This document shows positions 32,669-40,758 of a DNA stretch of 64,000 nucleotides, one piece after another (position 1 is the stretch's first letter; each line of letters begins with the position of its first letter). The stretch is from Kistimonas asteriae (GTDB taxonomy: Bacteria; Pseudomonadota; Gammaproteobacteria; Pseudomonadales; Endozoicomonadaceae), in contig NZ_JAEVHF010000004.1 in the NCBI RefSeq assembly GCF_018263925.1, positions 62,001-126,000 on the forward strand. The letters run 5' to 3'. A program made the translations under genes and the position numbers. The notes under the pieces are model-generated. The model did not search any database and had not been told where the DNA came from. It saw only the letters and a program-made list of their open reading frames with translations.

Positions 32669-34126
32669 ATGGCGCCTGCTATGGATTATCGCAACAAAAT
32701 CACAACGGAGCGGCTTCGGCCCAGCTCGGTTACGGATGCCCGGGATATTGTCGAGGAAACGGAGAGCAACCGCGGGCGTATCATCCAGTCTTCGGCAATT
32801 CGGCGCCTGCAGCAGAAAACCCAGGTGTATCCGCTTGAAACCAATGCCGCGGTTCGGAGCCGTCTGACCCATTCACTGGAAGTGCAGCAAACCGGGCGTT
32901 TTATTGCGCGTCGGATATTGGCCGCCTTCAGGGAACAGGGGCAGCTCAGTGCACTGGGCCTGGAAGGCATTGAAACGGCATTTGTGAACCTGGTTGAGAT
33001 GTCATGCCTGATGCACGATGTGGGTAACCCGCCATTCGGCCACTTCGGCGAAGCTGCCATCAATGACTGGATGAGAAAGCATGCCGGGTATTGCTATCAG
33101 AAAGCATCTGGTAGTGCTGAAACCAGTACGCTGTTCAATGAGGTACTGTTGCCGGATCTCTGTTTGTTTGAAGGGAATGCCCAAGGGCTTCGTATCATCG
33201 CGACGCTTCAGGAACTGAACCTGACCTGTTCCCAGATCGCAGCCCTGATCAAATATACCAGACCTGCCTACCAGCCCAGGGAAGGCCGGGGATTTGGCTT
33301 TGAGTACCTCAGCCGTAAGCCGGGTTATTATTATGCGGAAGAGCCGCTAATCCAGTATATCTGGCAGCATCTGGGTATTGCAGACGGTCACCGTTATCCC
33401 CTGACGTATATCATGGAGGCGGCGGATGATATTTCTTACTGCATCGCTGACCTTGAGGATGCCGTGGATAAAGGCATCCTGACGCTAAGCACACTTCGCA
33501 GCTTTCTGGAGGAAGAGTGGAAGGAACGGTGTCACGGGCAGAGTGAGTATCTGCCGGAGATTATTGAGGATGCCATGACTGCAGATATTACGGCGCATGG
33601 TTTCATCACCCGTTTTCGTACCCGTCTGGTGAATGACTTGGCGGCGTATGCAGCACAGCGGTACATCGAGTGTCATGAACAGATTTTCGCAGGCAGTTTG
33701 AATGAACCCCTGATTGATGGCGGTTCGGAGCTACACCTGGCGCTGGTCACCCTGAAGCAGGTAGCCCGGAAGCATGTGTTCAGCAGTAAAGAAGTCGAAA
33801 CCCCTGAATTACGGGGCTATTCCGCGCTCAAGGGGCTGCTTGAGATCTACCGTCCTTTGTTGGAAATCAGCGCTGATGATATTGCGGCGATTGTGCGTAA
33901 AGAGCACAGTCCTTACTTTATTTCTCAGCGTCTGTTCCACCGCTTATCAAAACGGCATGTGGAAGCCTACCTGAGAAGTGTTGAGATGATTGCTGATAGC
34001 GCTTCCAGTGCTCAGGAAAAGCGGGAGCTGGAATGGTATTACCGTATGCGGTTGTTGATTGATTACCTCAGTGGCATGACTGACGACTTTGTTTTGACTG
34101 AGTTTCAGTGCCTTTCTGCAATCTAG
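32669..34126 (+). CDS. dgt: Deoxyguanosinetriphosphate triphosphohydrolase
   Basis: 485-residue HD-domain enzyme that splits dGTP into deoxyguanosine and triphosphate. It resembles E. coli Dgt throughout: DYRNKI at the start, RGRIIQSSAIRRLQQKTQVYPLE, THSLEVQQTGR (His68) and the HD pair His116-Asp117 in CLMHDVGNPPFGHFGE, then YIMEAADDISYC with the third-ligand Asp. Start at ATG 32669. Divergent from the desulfurase fusion gene. Roles include dNTP balance and defence against some phages. Confidence 0.94.
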   Translation: MAPAMDYRNKITTERLRPSSVTDARDIVEETESNRGRIIQSSAIRRLQQKTQVYPLETNAAVRSRLTHSLEVQQTGRFIARRILAAFREQGQLSALGLEGIETAFVNLVEMSCLMHDVGNPPFGHFGEAAINDWMRKHAGYCYQKASGSAETSTLFNEVLLPDLCLFEGNAQGLRIIATLQELNLTCSQIAALIKYTRPAYQPREGRGFGFEYLSRKPGYYYAEEPLIQYIWQHLGIADGHRYPLTYIMEAADDISYCIADLEDAVDKGILTLSTLRSFLEEEWKERCHGQSEYLPEIIEDAMTADITAHGFITRFRTRLVNDLAAYAAQRYIECHEQIFAGSLNEPLIDGGSELHLALVTLKQVARKHVFSSKEVETPELRGYSALKGLLEIYRPLLEISADDIAAIVRKEHSPYFISQRLFHRLSKRHVEAYLRSVEMIADSASSAQEKRELEWYYRMRLLIDYLSGMTDDFVLTEFQCLSAI

Positions 34127-34134
34127 GCCTGTTG

Positions 34135-34161
34135 CGCCGGAAGAGACTGCATATTCCGGCG
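34135..34161 (+). terminator. Hairpin after dgt
   Basis: CGCCGGAA (34135-34142) pairs with TTCCGGCG (34154-34161), loop 11 bases, just after the dgt stop; GTATTTGCC follows, a weak U-tract. Possible terminator. Confidence 0.4.
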
Positions 34162-34360
34162 GTATTTGCCTGATCTTGAACGCATCCATGACGTTTTTTT
34201 ACAGGTTCTTTCATCGTTATCTGGATGGTTGGACGTATAATTCCATGCACTGTAAAACGACTGTAGTCCTTAGCTATGGGCTGCTGTTGATTGTATATGT
34301 TCTTTTGGGAAACTGTTGCGATGTTAATCACCCTGTCTGTCCAGATGTGGAGTCTACGCC

Positions 34361-35269
34361 GTGGGTAACAGGAAAATAGGAATTGCGCTGGGTTCGGGGT
34401 CTGCCAGGGGCTGGGCGCATATTGGTGTTCTCAAGGGGTTACGTACCTTGGGGATTGAGCCAGAAATAGTGACGGGTTGTTCAGCCGGTTCGCTGGTGGG
34501 CGCCGCCTATGCCTGTGGTTATCTGGATGAATTCGAAGATTGGGTCTGCTCGCTGCACTGGCGCGACGTCATGGGGCTGGTGGATGTCACCCTGTCCGGT
34601 GGTTTGGTACGCGGCGATAAAATGCTGCAGTTTTTTCGTGAAAATGACCGGGATGCGTTAATTGAGGATGTTGAGCGGCACTATGCGGCGGTGGCGACCA
34701 ATATGGAAACCGGGCAGGAAATCTGGCTCCGTCAAGGCTCCATTCTGGATGCGGTGCGTGCGTCCTGCACATTTCCCGGTTTGTTTGCGCCTGTATTGCG
34801 AGATGGCGCCTGGATGCTTGATGGTGGCCTGGTGAATCCGGTACCGGTCTCTCTCTGCCGTGCCATGGGGGCGGATGTAGTGATTGCAGTGGATCTGAAT
34901 ACGCACCTTGTTCGCCCAAGGTCCCGGCGTCAGGAAGAGGTGGAGCCCTCTGCATGGCGCGAAAAGCTGAGTGGTCTTATTGGCCCGCAGAAGCCTCGCC
35001 AGGAAGCGCCAGGCATTATGGAGGTGATGGCGACCTCGATTCATATCATGCAGGATCGTATCACCCGGAGCCGGATGGCGGGAGATCCACCGGATATCCT
35101 GTTAACCCCCCAGTTGGCGGAATATGGCATGTTCGATTTCAGTCGCTCGGTAGACGCGATAGCCGAAGGTGAGGCCGTAGTCCTGGCCGCAGCCGATAGG
35201 ATACGACGACTGACTGGTATTGAGGCGGCAGAACCGGTGGAAGTCGCCGAACCGGCTTTGCCAGAATAG
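34361..35269 (+). CDS. rssA: Patatin-like phospholipase RssA family
   Basis: 302 residues from a GTG start with GGAG 8 bases upstream. Patatin Ser-Asp dyad: Ser41 in GCSAGS and Asp154 in MLDGGLVNP; oxyanion loop GSGSARGWAHIG. Resembles E. coli RssA/YchK, a cytoplasmic patatin of unclear substrate. The C-terminus (about 265-302) is extra, Glu/Ala/Pro-rich and probably disordered. No rssB follows. Confidence 0.87.
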   Translation: MGNRKIGIALGSGSARGWAHIGVLKGLRTLGIEPEIVTGCSAGSLVGAAYACGYLDEFEDWVCSLHWRDVMGLVDVTLSGGLVRGDKMLQFFRENDRDALIEDVERHYAAVATNMETGQEIWLRQGSILDAVRASCTFPGLFAPVLRDGAWMLDGGLVNPVPVSLCRAMGADVVIAVDLNTHLVRPRSRRQEEVEPSAWREKLSGLIGPQKPRQEAPGIMEVMATSIHIMQDRITRSRMAGDPPDILLTPQLAEYGMFDFSRSVDAIAEGEAVVLAAADRIRRLTGIEAAEPVEVAEPALPE

Positions 35270-35389
35270 CCGGCTATAACGGGAAGCCGGTCAAGAAATC
35301 CTCGCAGATTTCATGTTATTCTGCAGCAAGCCATGAGCGCTGGCATATCAAAAAATAATAACAAGTCTGTGTTAAAAAGGAGTTTTACC

Positions 35390-36160
35390 ATGTCTTTCCG
35401 CTGGCTGGTGCCGTTTCTTCTGCTGTTTCAAGGCTCGTTGGCCTGGGGGGTAACCCAGGATGATGTCTATGCCATGAAACGTCATGTGTATCATATCGTC
35501 AGTGCGTTCCACATTATCACCCTGGAAGCCGGTGATCAGCCGGCCATTGATCGACTGGATGAGAAACTCGGGGACGCTGAAGCGCTTCTCGAAACGTTGG
35601 TGGTGAAGGATGACGCTGTACTGGCAGAGGAGGTGCAGGCGCTGAAAACGCTCTGGCTTCGTTTCAAAGAGCACGCATTGGCCAACGATATTCAGGATAA
35701 TGGTTATACCAATGCGTATGCGATTGTCGATATCAACAAAAGCCGTGACGAGATGGTCGCGCTACTGGATGAGATCGAAACCACCGTGCCGGCTCAGAAC
35801 GAGGAGGATCCGCTGCGTATTCGTTTGCTGCAGCTCAGTGTGGAAATGGAGCAGCTGACGATGGCTTACCTCTTGCTGTCTACCATGGTTGGTGGTACTG
35901 AGGGTATCTACACCGGGGATGACAATGTTGAATCGACCGATGCCATGGCAGCTGCCTTTGGTCAGCGTCTGCGTACATTGATAGTGCAGTCCAGGGACTC
36001 AAACACGATTGGTAATGAAGCATTGGAGAAGGCGGGTAAGTTCTGGCGCTACATTGAGCCTTCCATGATCAATTTTAATACGAATAGCGTCCCAACGATT
36101 GTAGCGATGTATAACGACAGGATCGTAAGTAATCTACTGGGAGCGGCAACATTGCAGTAA
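35390..36160 (+). CDS. Secreted helical protein of unknown function
   Basis: 256 residues from the ATG at 35390, which has a strong AAAGGAG ribosome binding site; an upstream in-frame ATG at 35333 would hide the signal peptide. Signal peptide about 1-19 (MSFRWLVPFLLLFQGSLAWG). The rest is almost all helical with two repeated-looking halves (about 25-130 and 135-250) and resembles the helical sensor modules of PilJ/NarX-type receptors by pattern only. No membrane anchor after the signal, no catalytic motif. Monocistronic. Function unknown. Confidence 0.7.
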   Translation: MSFRWLVPFLLLFQGSLAWGVTQDDVYAMKRHVYHIVSAFHIITLEAGDQPAIDRLDEKLGDAEALLETLVVKDDAVLAEEVQALKTLWLRFKEHALANDIQDNGYTNAYAIVDINKSRDEMVALLDEIETTVPAQNEEDPLRIRLLQLSVEMEQLTMAYLLLSTMVGGTEGIYTGDDNVESTDAMAAAFGQRLRTLIVQSRDSNTIGNEALEKAGKFWRYIEPSMINFNTNSVPTIVAMYNDRIVSNLLGAATLQ

Positions 36161-36193
36161 ACCCCTCCGGGAAAGCGGTGGGTTATTCAGCGA

Positions 36194-36421
36194 TTACTGT
36201 CTTTCTTTCCGGTATGATGCCTTGCCGTCAGCAAACAGACCTCTTGAGGCTGAAGACAAGGCATCATCAGAGAATCCCTTCTCTTGAACAGCGTCCTCTT
36301 TTCCATGAAAACGTGTTCCCAGAAGCTGCTCAAAGCGGTGAATCTGCTCTTCCAGCCTGTCCAGCAGAAAGTCATCCTCTGACAGGTTGGGGATGGGAAG
36401 TTGCTTCATAAAAACCGTCAT
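36194..36421 (-). CDS. Possible small hypothetical protein
   Basis: 75-residue frame in a 460-base gap. LSEDDFLLDRLEEQIHRFEQLLG looks like a genuine amphipathic helix and the tail is polar. GAGAAGG lies just 2 bases before the first ATG and 14 before the second, neither ideal. No known family recognised. It may be a real small cytoplasmic protein or chance. Confidence 0.4.
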   Translation of the reverse strand: MTVFMKQLPIPNLSEDDFLLDRLEEQIHRFEQLLGTRFHGKEDAVQEKGFSDDALSSASRGLFADGKASYRKERQ

Positions 36422-36621
36422 GCCCTTCTCGAAGGTTAGGTGGTAAGCGTAGAACGGTATCGGTAAATACGCATGCGAGACCTAATATTGTTTCGTGATA
36501 CCGAATATTCTGTTTGAGTGTAAAAAAACGCTTGACGTGTTATACGTTGCTTCGCGGCATGTTGTACCATGGACCCGAAAATAAGAATCCTGTCTTGCAG
36601 GCCGGGTCAAGGAGGCTGTTC

Positions 36622-37596
36622 ATGATCATCATTACTAACCGTAACTGCCTCCACGAGGAAGGTGACCCCTGTCAACGATTTGGTTCCGAATTCAATACGC
36701 TCGGATCCGATGAAATTCGTGTCGCCATCGCTGACTATCAGGGTTCAAAGGGATGGTCCCTGGATATTCTTGATGACACCTGCTTACTAAACGGTAAGCC
36801 CGTGCCTGCCAGCGAATATGCGTTCCGTTATCTTCAGCAACGCATGAAACAACATCAGCGTAATTGCCTGTTTTATGTGCATGGCTTCAATAATGATTTT
36901 GCCGATGTACTGACAACGGCCCATGAGCTGGAATCCCTCTATGATGTCGAAGTCGTCGCCTTCAGTTGGCCAGCAAATGGACGGCAGGCGTTTGCAGGCA
37001 GGGCGGGTGGTGTTGCTTCTTACCTGAGCGACAAGCGGGAAGCAAATCAGTCAGTGGTTGCGCTGGATCGTGTATTGGAAAAACTATGCTGGTATTTGGG
37101 CTGTTATAACAGTGACGATGATATCTGTGATATGCGCCTGAGTATTCTGTTCCACAGCATGGGGAATTACCTGTTCAAGTGTCTGTTCAAATCCGGTGTT
37201 TTCCAGGGGGAAACCGGCGTTTTTGACAATGTCATCCTCTGTCAGGCGGATGTGAATAATCTTGATCATGAGCTCTGGGTGGACCGTATCGCTTTCCGGC
37301 GCAGGCTCTATATCACCATTAACGAAAATGATTATGCACTGGGCGCCTCCAGGATGAAATTCGGGGAGCGTCAGTTGGCTCGGCTTGGCCATTTCAGTAC
37401 GAATCTTGTCGCTGGAAATGCCTGTTACATCAATCTGACGGAAGCGGATCAGGTGAATATGTCGCACTCACCGTTTGATCATGCGACGACCTGCCAGAAC
37501 CCAAAACTGCAGCAGTTATTTCGATCGTTATTCAATGGCGAAGCTGTAGAAAAACGGCTGACGTTTGATAGCCATTGTCGTGCCTACGAGTTATAG
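36622..37596 (+). CDS. DUF900-type alpha/beta hydrolase
   Basis: 324 residues from the ATG at 36622, which has an AAGGAGG ribosome binding site 7 bases away; this rules out the longer frame from 36514. Alpha/beta-hydrolase landmarks: oxyanion region LFYVHGFNNDF (about 83-93), VVAFSWPANG, and nucleophile Ser179 in LFHSMGN; the late His is probably in NMSHSPFDHATTC. DUF900 proteins are esterase-like enzymes of unknown substrate. No signal peptide. Convergent with the DUF4124 gene, 8 bases apart. Confidence 0.75.
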   Translation: MIIITNRNCLHEEGDPCQRFGSEFNTLGSDEIRVAIADYQGSKGWSLDILDDTCLLNGKPVPASEYAFRYLQQRMKQHQRNCLFYVHGFNNDFADVLTTAHELESLYDVEVVAFSWPANGRQAFAGRAGGVASYLSDKREANQSVVALDRVLEKLCWYLGCYNSDDDICDMRLSILFHSMGNYLFKCLFKSGVFQGETGVFDNVILCQADVNNLDHELWVDRIAFRRRLYITINENDYALGASRMKFGERQLARLGHFSTNLVAGNACYINLTEADQVNMSHSPFDHATTCQNPKLQQLFRSLFNGEAVEKRLTFDSHCRAYEL

Positions 37597-37604
37597 CGAT
37601 TGTG

Positions 37605-38285
37605 TCACGGTTTCAGGCGTTGATAGCGGATGGTAAAACGGCTGACCCCGATGGACCTTGGAGGCGTGATCGTTACGCTCAGTCGGTCACCGTCGAGTTG
37701 CAGCTGGATGGCTTCGGTGCCTTTCAGATCCTGACGATCGAGAAGGTTTAGCAGTAACAGCAGGGTGAAATCTTCCATATAGGGATTGCGCCCCCGATGG
37801 AACATAAATCGTCCCTCTTCGCCGCTCCCCTCATCCAGGGATAAGCGTCCTTCTGCATGGTAGATACTTTCCCTGCCGACACCCTGGTTGGTGCTGTAGG
37901 CGGTGCCTTCGAGGATCACGTTGGCATCCGATATAGTCAGGGTTTCATCGACCTTTTCCGGAAAATTGTATTCCGCCGGAATGTCTTCGAAGAACGTGAG
38001 CACTTTCAGCGCCAGTTCCTGCTGGGTCGGTGTACTGCCTGTTCGCTTCCAGGAACCCTGAATCGCTTGCAGCCATTCTTCAGCCGTCATGGATCGTGAT
38101 GAGGTTTTTACGGTTTGCGACTGACTGACCGGTTTGTCGGTAAAGTGAATGACTCCCTTACTGTCCTTCCAGCGATAGACTTCACTGTGGGCGAAAGGGC
38201 TGAGTAATACAGAAAGCAAAACCAACCATGACAGTTGTTGAACTGTCATGGTTGGTGTGCGGTGTATCTGGCTGAAAAGGATCAT
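37605..38285 (-). CDS. DUF4124-domain secreted protein
   Basis: 226 residues from the ATG at 38285, or 214 from the ATG at 38249. The DUF4124 domain follows the signal peptide: EVYRWKDSKGVIHFTDKP (about 35-52). The rest is a beta-rich region of no known family. The longer start has a weak GAG and puts a charged stretch before the hydrophobic core; the shorter start lies inside a perfect inverted repeat (38221-38256) and has no ribosome binding site, so I prefer the longer. It is 36 bases downstream of the OmpA-like lipoprotein gene, likely the same transcript. Periplasmic; function unknown. Confidence 0.7.
   Translation of the reverse strand: MILFSQIHRTPTMTVQQLSWLVLLSVLLSPFAHSEVYRWKDSKGVIHFTDKPVSQSQTVKTSSRSMTAEEWLQAIQGSWKRTGSTPTQQELALKVLTFFEDIPAEYNFPEKVDETLTISDANVILEGTAYSTNQGVGRESIYHAEGRLSLDEGSGEEGRFMFHRGRNPYMEDFTLLLLLNLLDRQDLKGTEAIQLQLDGDRLSVTITPPRSIGVSRFTIRYQRLKP
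38221..38256 (-). promoter_or_regulatory. Perfect 16-bp inverted repeat in start region of DUF4124 gene
   Basis: ACCAACCATGACAGTT (38221-38236), loop GTTG, and its exact complement at 38241-38256. On the transcribed strand the stem covers the alternative ATG and the first codons of the signal peptide, and is followed by TTTGCTTTCT, so it could be an attenuator ending the upstream lipoprotein transcript or a translation-blocking hairpin. The repeat also encodes protein, which makes its perfection notable. Confidence 0.7.
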
Positions 38286-38321
38286 TACATCAACTCATGC
38301 TCTGATTTTCAGGTCCGGATA

Positions 38322-39011
38322 TTAATTGCGGTGGATCAGGTAAGGATCCAGTGCCGCGCCACGGAATTGCTCCAGCTTTTCACTATGGTGCTTGGCAGGC
38401 TTGGTGCGATGCACTTCGACCTCGGCACGACGGTTCTGGGCACGTCCTTCGCGGGTGCTGTTACTGGCCACCGGAGAGCTTTCACCTTTGCCTTCCACCT
38501 TGATGGACCCAGACATCACGCCTTTGCTGACCAGATAGTCGCGCACGGCATTGGCCCGCTTGACGGAAAGACTCTGGTTGTAGGTAGAGGCGCCGATGTT
38601 GCAGGTGTGACCGGCGATCCGGATTTCTGTGTTTGGGCCAGCCATGTCTGCGACCTTGTCCAGGGCTTTCTTGTCATTGCTGCCCAGGCGGTAAGAGTCG
38701 AAGTTGAACATGATTTTGCTCTGGTCCGCCACCGTAGACTTAGCCATGTGATGGCTGGAGTCGTTGCTGTCAGACTTATCACTGTCACCCGCCATGGCAC
38801 AGCCTGCACCACCCACCAATGCACCGGCGGCAAGACCGATACCGGCAGTCGCTGCACTCTGTGCTGCACCACCGAGGCCCCACAGCATACCGCCAGCCAG
38901 AGAGCAGGTTGACCAGTTAGCATTGCCATTCTGAGAGCTGGTCGTTGCACAACCAGAGGTGATAAGAACCAGGGCGAATAACCCAATCATTCTTAATTTA
39001 CTTTGGATCAT
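38322..39011 (-). CDS. OmpA-like outer-membrane lipoprotein
   Basis: 229 residues from the ATG at 39011 (GGAAGGAG 9 bases upstream; an ATG at 39020 abuts it). Lipoprotein signal with lipobox LITSGC, Cys near residue 21. A Gly/Ala-rich glycine-zipper-like stretch (about 38-75) is followed by an OmpA/Pal peptidoglycan-binding domain (about 100-200) with FNFDSYRLG, YNQSLSVKRANAV and REGRAQNRRAEVEV. The ligand-binding loop reads GHTCNIG, Cys-Asn where the usual GHTDxxG has the Asp that grips diaminopimelate. Likely tethers the outer membrane to peptidoglycan if binding survives this change. Confidence 0.87.
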   Translation of the reverse strand: MIQSKLRMIGLFALVLITSGCATTSSQNGNANWSTCSLAGGMLWGLGGAAQSAATAGIGLAAGALVGGAGCAMAGDSDKSDSNDSSHHMAKSTVADQSKIMFNFDSYRLGSNDKKALDKVADMAGPNTEIRIAGHTCNIGASTYNQSLSVKRANAVRDYLVSKGVMSGSIKVEGKGESSPVASNSTREGRAQNRRAEVEVHRTKPAKHHSEKLEQFRGAALDPYLIHRN

Positions 39012-39280
39012 TGCAAACATCTCCTTCCTTGGATCAGTTACTTACTACGTTATCCAGTAACGAACCCGATCTGAGTGGCCCTGATGTTGGATACACGGGA
39101 GCCGAGGCTTAAAAGCGGGTTGTATCAACGAAGAGTATAGGGGACTGCAAAGGCCAGATTCGGGCTTGAGACCTGAAAATAAAGGAAATGTTGGTGATTT
39201 GACGCCCGCCAATGTGCTATGGCGGGCATACATGGGAGAGCGTCATATCCGGGACGCTGTCCGACTACCGGCTCTTTATT

Positions 39281-40105
39281 TCAATCGACATAGAGATCCT
39301 GAAACAGGTTGTCAGCCTGGGCCGGATCACAGGCGTAGTGGCTGAAGTCGGTGACGCCACGTTCCCGCAGAAGGTCTTCATCCAGCAGGGTCTGTCCGGT
39401 CACTGACAGGTCAGCGGTGGATAAAATCTCATAGCCGGCATCCGCCATAATGACGGGTTTGCGGCTTCGGCGCATGATGGCATCGCCACCGGTTTTTTCC
39501 ACGGCGGCCGTTGCGATGGAGGTGCGGGGCCACAGGGCGTTGACGGCGATGCCATAGCGGCGGAATTCACCCGCCATCCCCAGTGTTAGCAGGCTCATAC
39601 CGTATTTGGTGACGGTATAGGGAATATACGGCGTCAGCCACTTTTCTTTCAGGTTGATGGCGGGTGACAGGTTGAGGATATGGCCGTTTTCAGACTTTTT
39701 CAGCCAAGGCAGTGCGGCCTGTGAACAGAGAAATACCGCCCGGGTATTGATCTGGTGGATCAGGTCAAACTTCTTGAGGGGCGTATGCTCCAGAGAGGTC
39801 AGGCTAATGGCGCCAGCGTTATTGACGAGAGCATCAATGCCTCCGAAGCGGTTGGCAGCCTCCTGAACCATGCCATTCACCTGGGCCTCATCGCGAACAT
39901 CCACCTGGATAGGCAGCGCCTGCCCCCCGGCTGCTTCCACTTCCTCGGCCACCGTATGAATCGTGCCGGGCAGGGAGGGATGGGGATCCGCCGATTTGGC
40001 GGCAATCACGATATTGGCGCCATCCTGGGCACAACGCAGCGCCAGTTCCCGGCCAATGCCACGGCTCGCGCCCGTGATGATGAGGGTCTTGTTCTTCATG
40101 GACAT
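39281..40105 (-). CDS. atuG: Short-chain dehydrogenase AtuG
   Basis: 274-residue classical SDR of the HSDL2-like type. GASRGIG cofactor loop (about 12-18), NNAG (about 95-98), Ser in LNLSPAI and Tyr-x3-Lys in PYTVTKYG. In the acyclic-terpene utilisation cluster of pseudomonads AtuG is a dehydrogenase thought to act on hydroxy-acyl intermediates. Last gene of the operon here, 52 bases after atuR. Assignment depends on context; on sequence alone it is an SDR of the short 3-hydroxyacyl type. Confidence 0.78.
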   Translation of the reverse strand: MSMKNKTLIITGASRGIGRELALRCAQDGANIVIAAKSADPHPSLPGTIHTVAEEVEAAGGQALPIQVDVRDEAQVNGMVQEAANRFGGIDALVNNAGAISLTSLEHTPLKKFDLIHQINTRAVFLCSQAALPWLKKSENGHILNLSPAINLKEKWLTPYIPYTVTKYGMSLLTLGMAGEFRRYGIAVNALWPRTSIATAAVEKTGGDAIMRRSRKPVIMADAGYEILSTADLSVTGQTLLDEDLLRERGVTDFSHYACDPAQADNLFQDLYVD

Positions 40106-40157
40106 CCTGGTTGCTCCGTCAGGGTCATGTGGACAAGTCTGTTATTCAGACAGGTTG

Positions 40158-40742
40158 TTATTTCAGAATCAGTTTCAGGGCCATTTCTGTCAGGTCACTG
40201 ATCGTCAGCGCACCACTTTCCTTATACCAGTACGTGGTCCAGTACAGGCTGCCGCTCAGGAAACGACGTAGAACAAAAGGCTCTATTCCCGGCTTCAGGT
40301 GCTCAGTGGCGCCGGTAAACTCCGTCAGCCAGAGCTGTTCATAGGCTTCCCGAATGTGCAGGAGCTTCTGCTGATTTTCCGGTGACAGAGACCGCCATTC
40401 GTAGACCAGCACCGCCAGTGCATGGCCGTTCTCGCCCTGAATGGATTCCAGTTCACAGCGAATCATGGCACGCAGGCGTGCAACCGGCGTGTCGATCGTG
40501 GCCAGTGCCGACTCCATGCGAACCAGCAGGCTGTTGACACTTTCTTCCATTACCGCGCCGAGGATATCGTCCTTGGTTTTAAAATGATGAAAGATGCTGC
40601 CGGAGAGGATGCCCACCGCATTAGCGATATCGCGGACGGTGGTGCGGTCATAGCCCTTGGTCCGAAACAGCTCGGCGGCAGCCTGCAGGAGTTTGCCACG
40701 GGCGCTGTCCGGGTCTGTCAGAGTGGTCGTACGTTGTTCCAT
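40158..40742 (-). CDS. atuR: TetR-family repressor AtuR
   Basis: 194 residues from the ATG at 40742. N-terminal TetR helix-turn-helix (about 14-60): KLLQAAAELFRTKGYDRTTVRDIANAVGILSGSIFHHFKTKDDIL. The C-terminal domain is of the TetR_C_33/acyl-CoA-binding kind. In P. aeruginosa atuR is divergent from atuA and represses the cluster; here it lies inside the operon between atuF and atuG, 16 bases after atuF, so it would be self-limiting. Palindromes upstream of atuA (49133-49150, 49220-49231) are the likely targets. Confidence 0.82.
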   Translation of the reverse strand: MEQRTTTLTDPDSARGKLLQAAAELFRTKGYDRTTVRDIANAVGILSGSIFHHFKTKDDILGAVMEESVNSLLVRMESALATIDTPVARLRAMIRCELESIQGENGHALAVLVYEWRSLSPENQQKLLHIREAYEQLWLTEFTGATEHLKPGIEPFVLRRFLSGSLYWTTYWYKESGALTISDLTEMALKLILK

Positions 40743-40758
40743 TATCGATAGTCCATGG

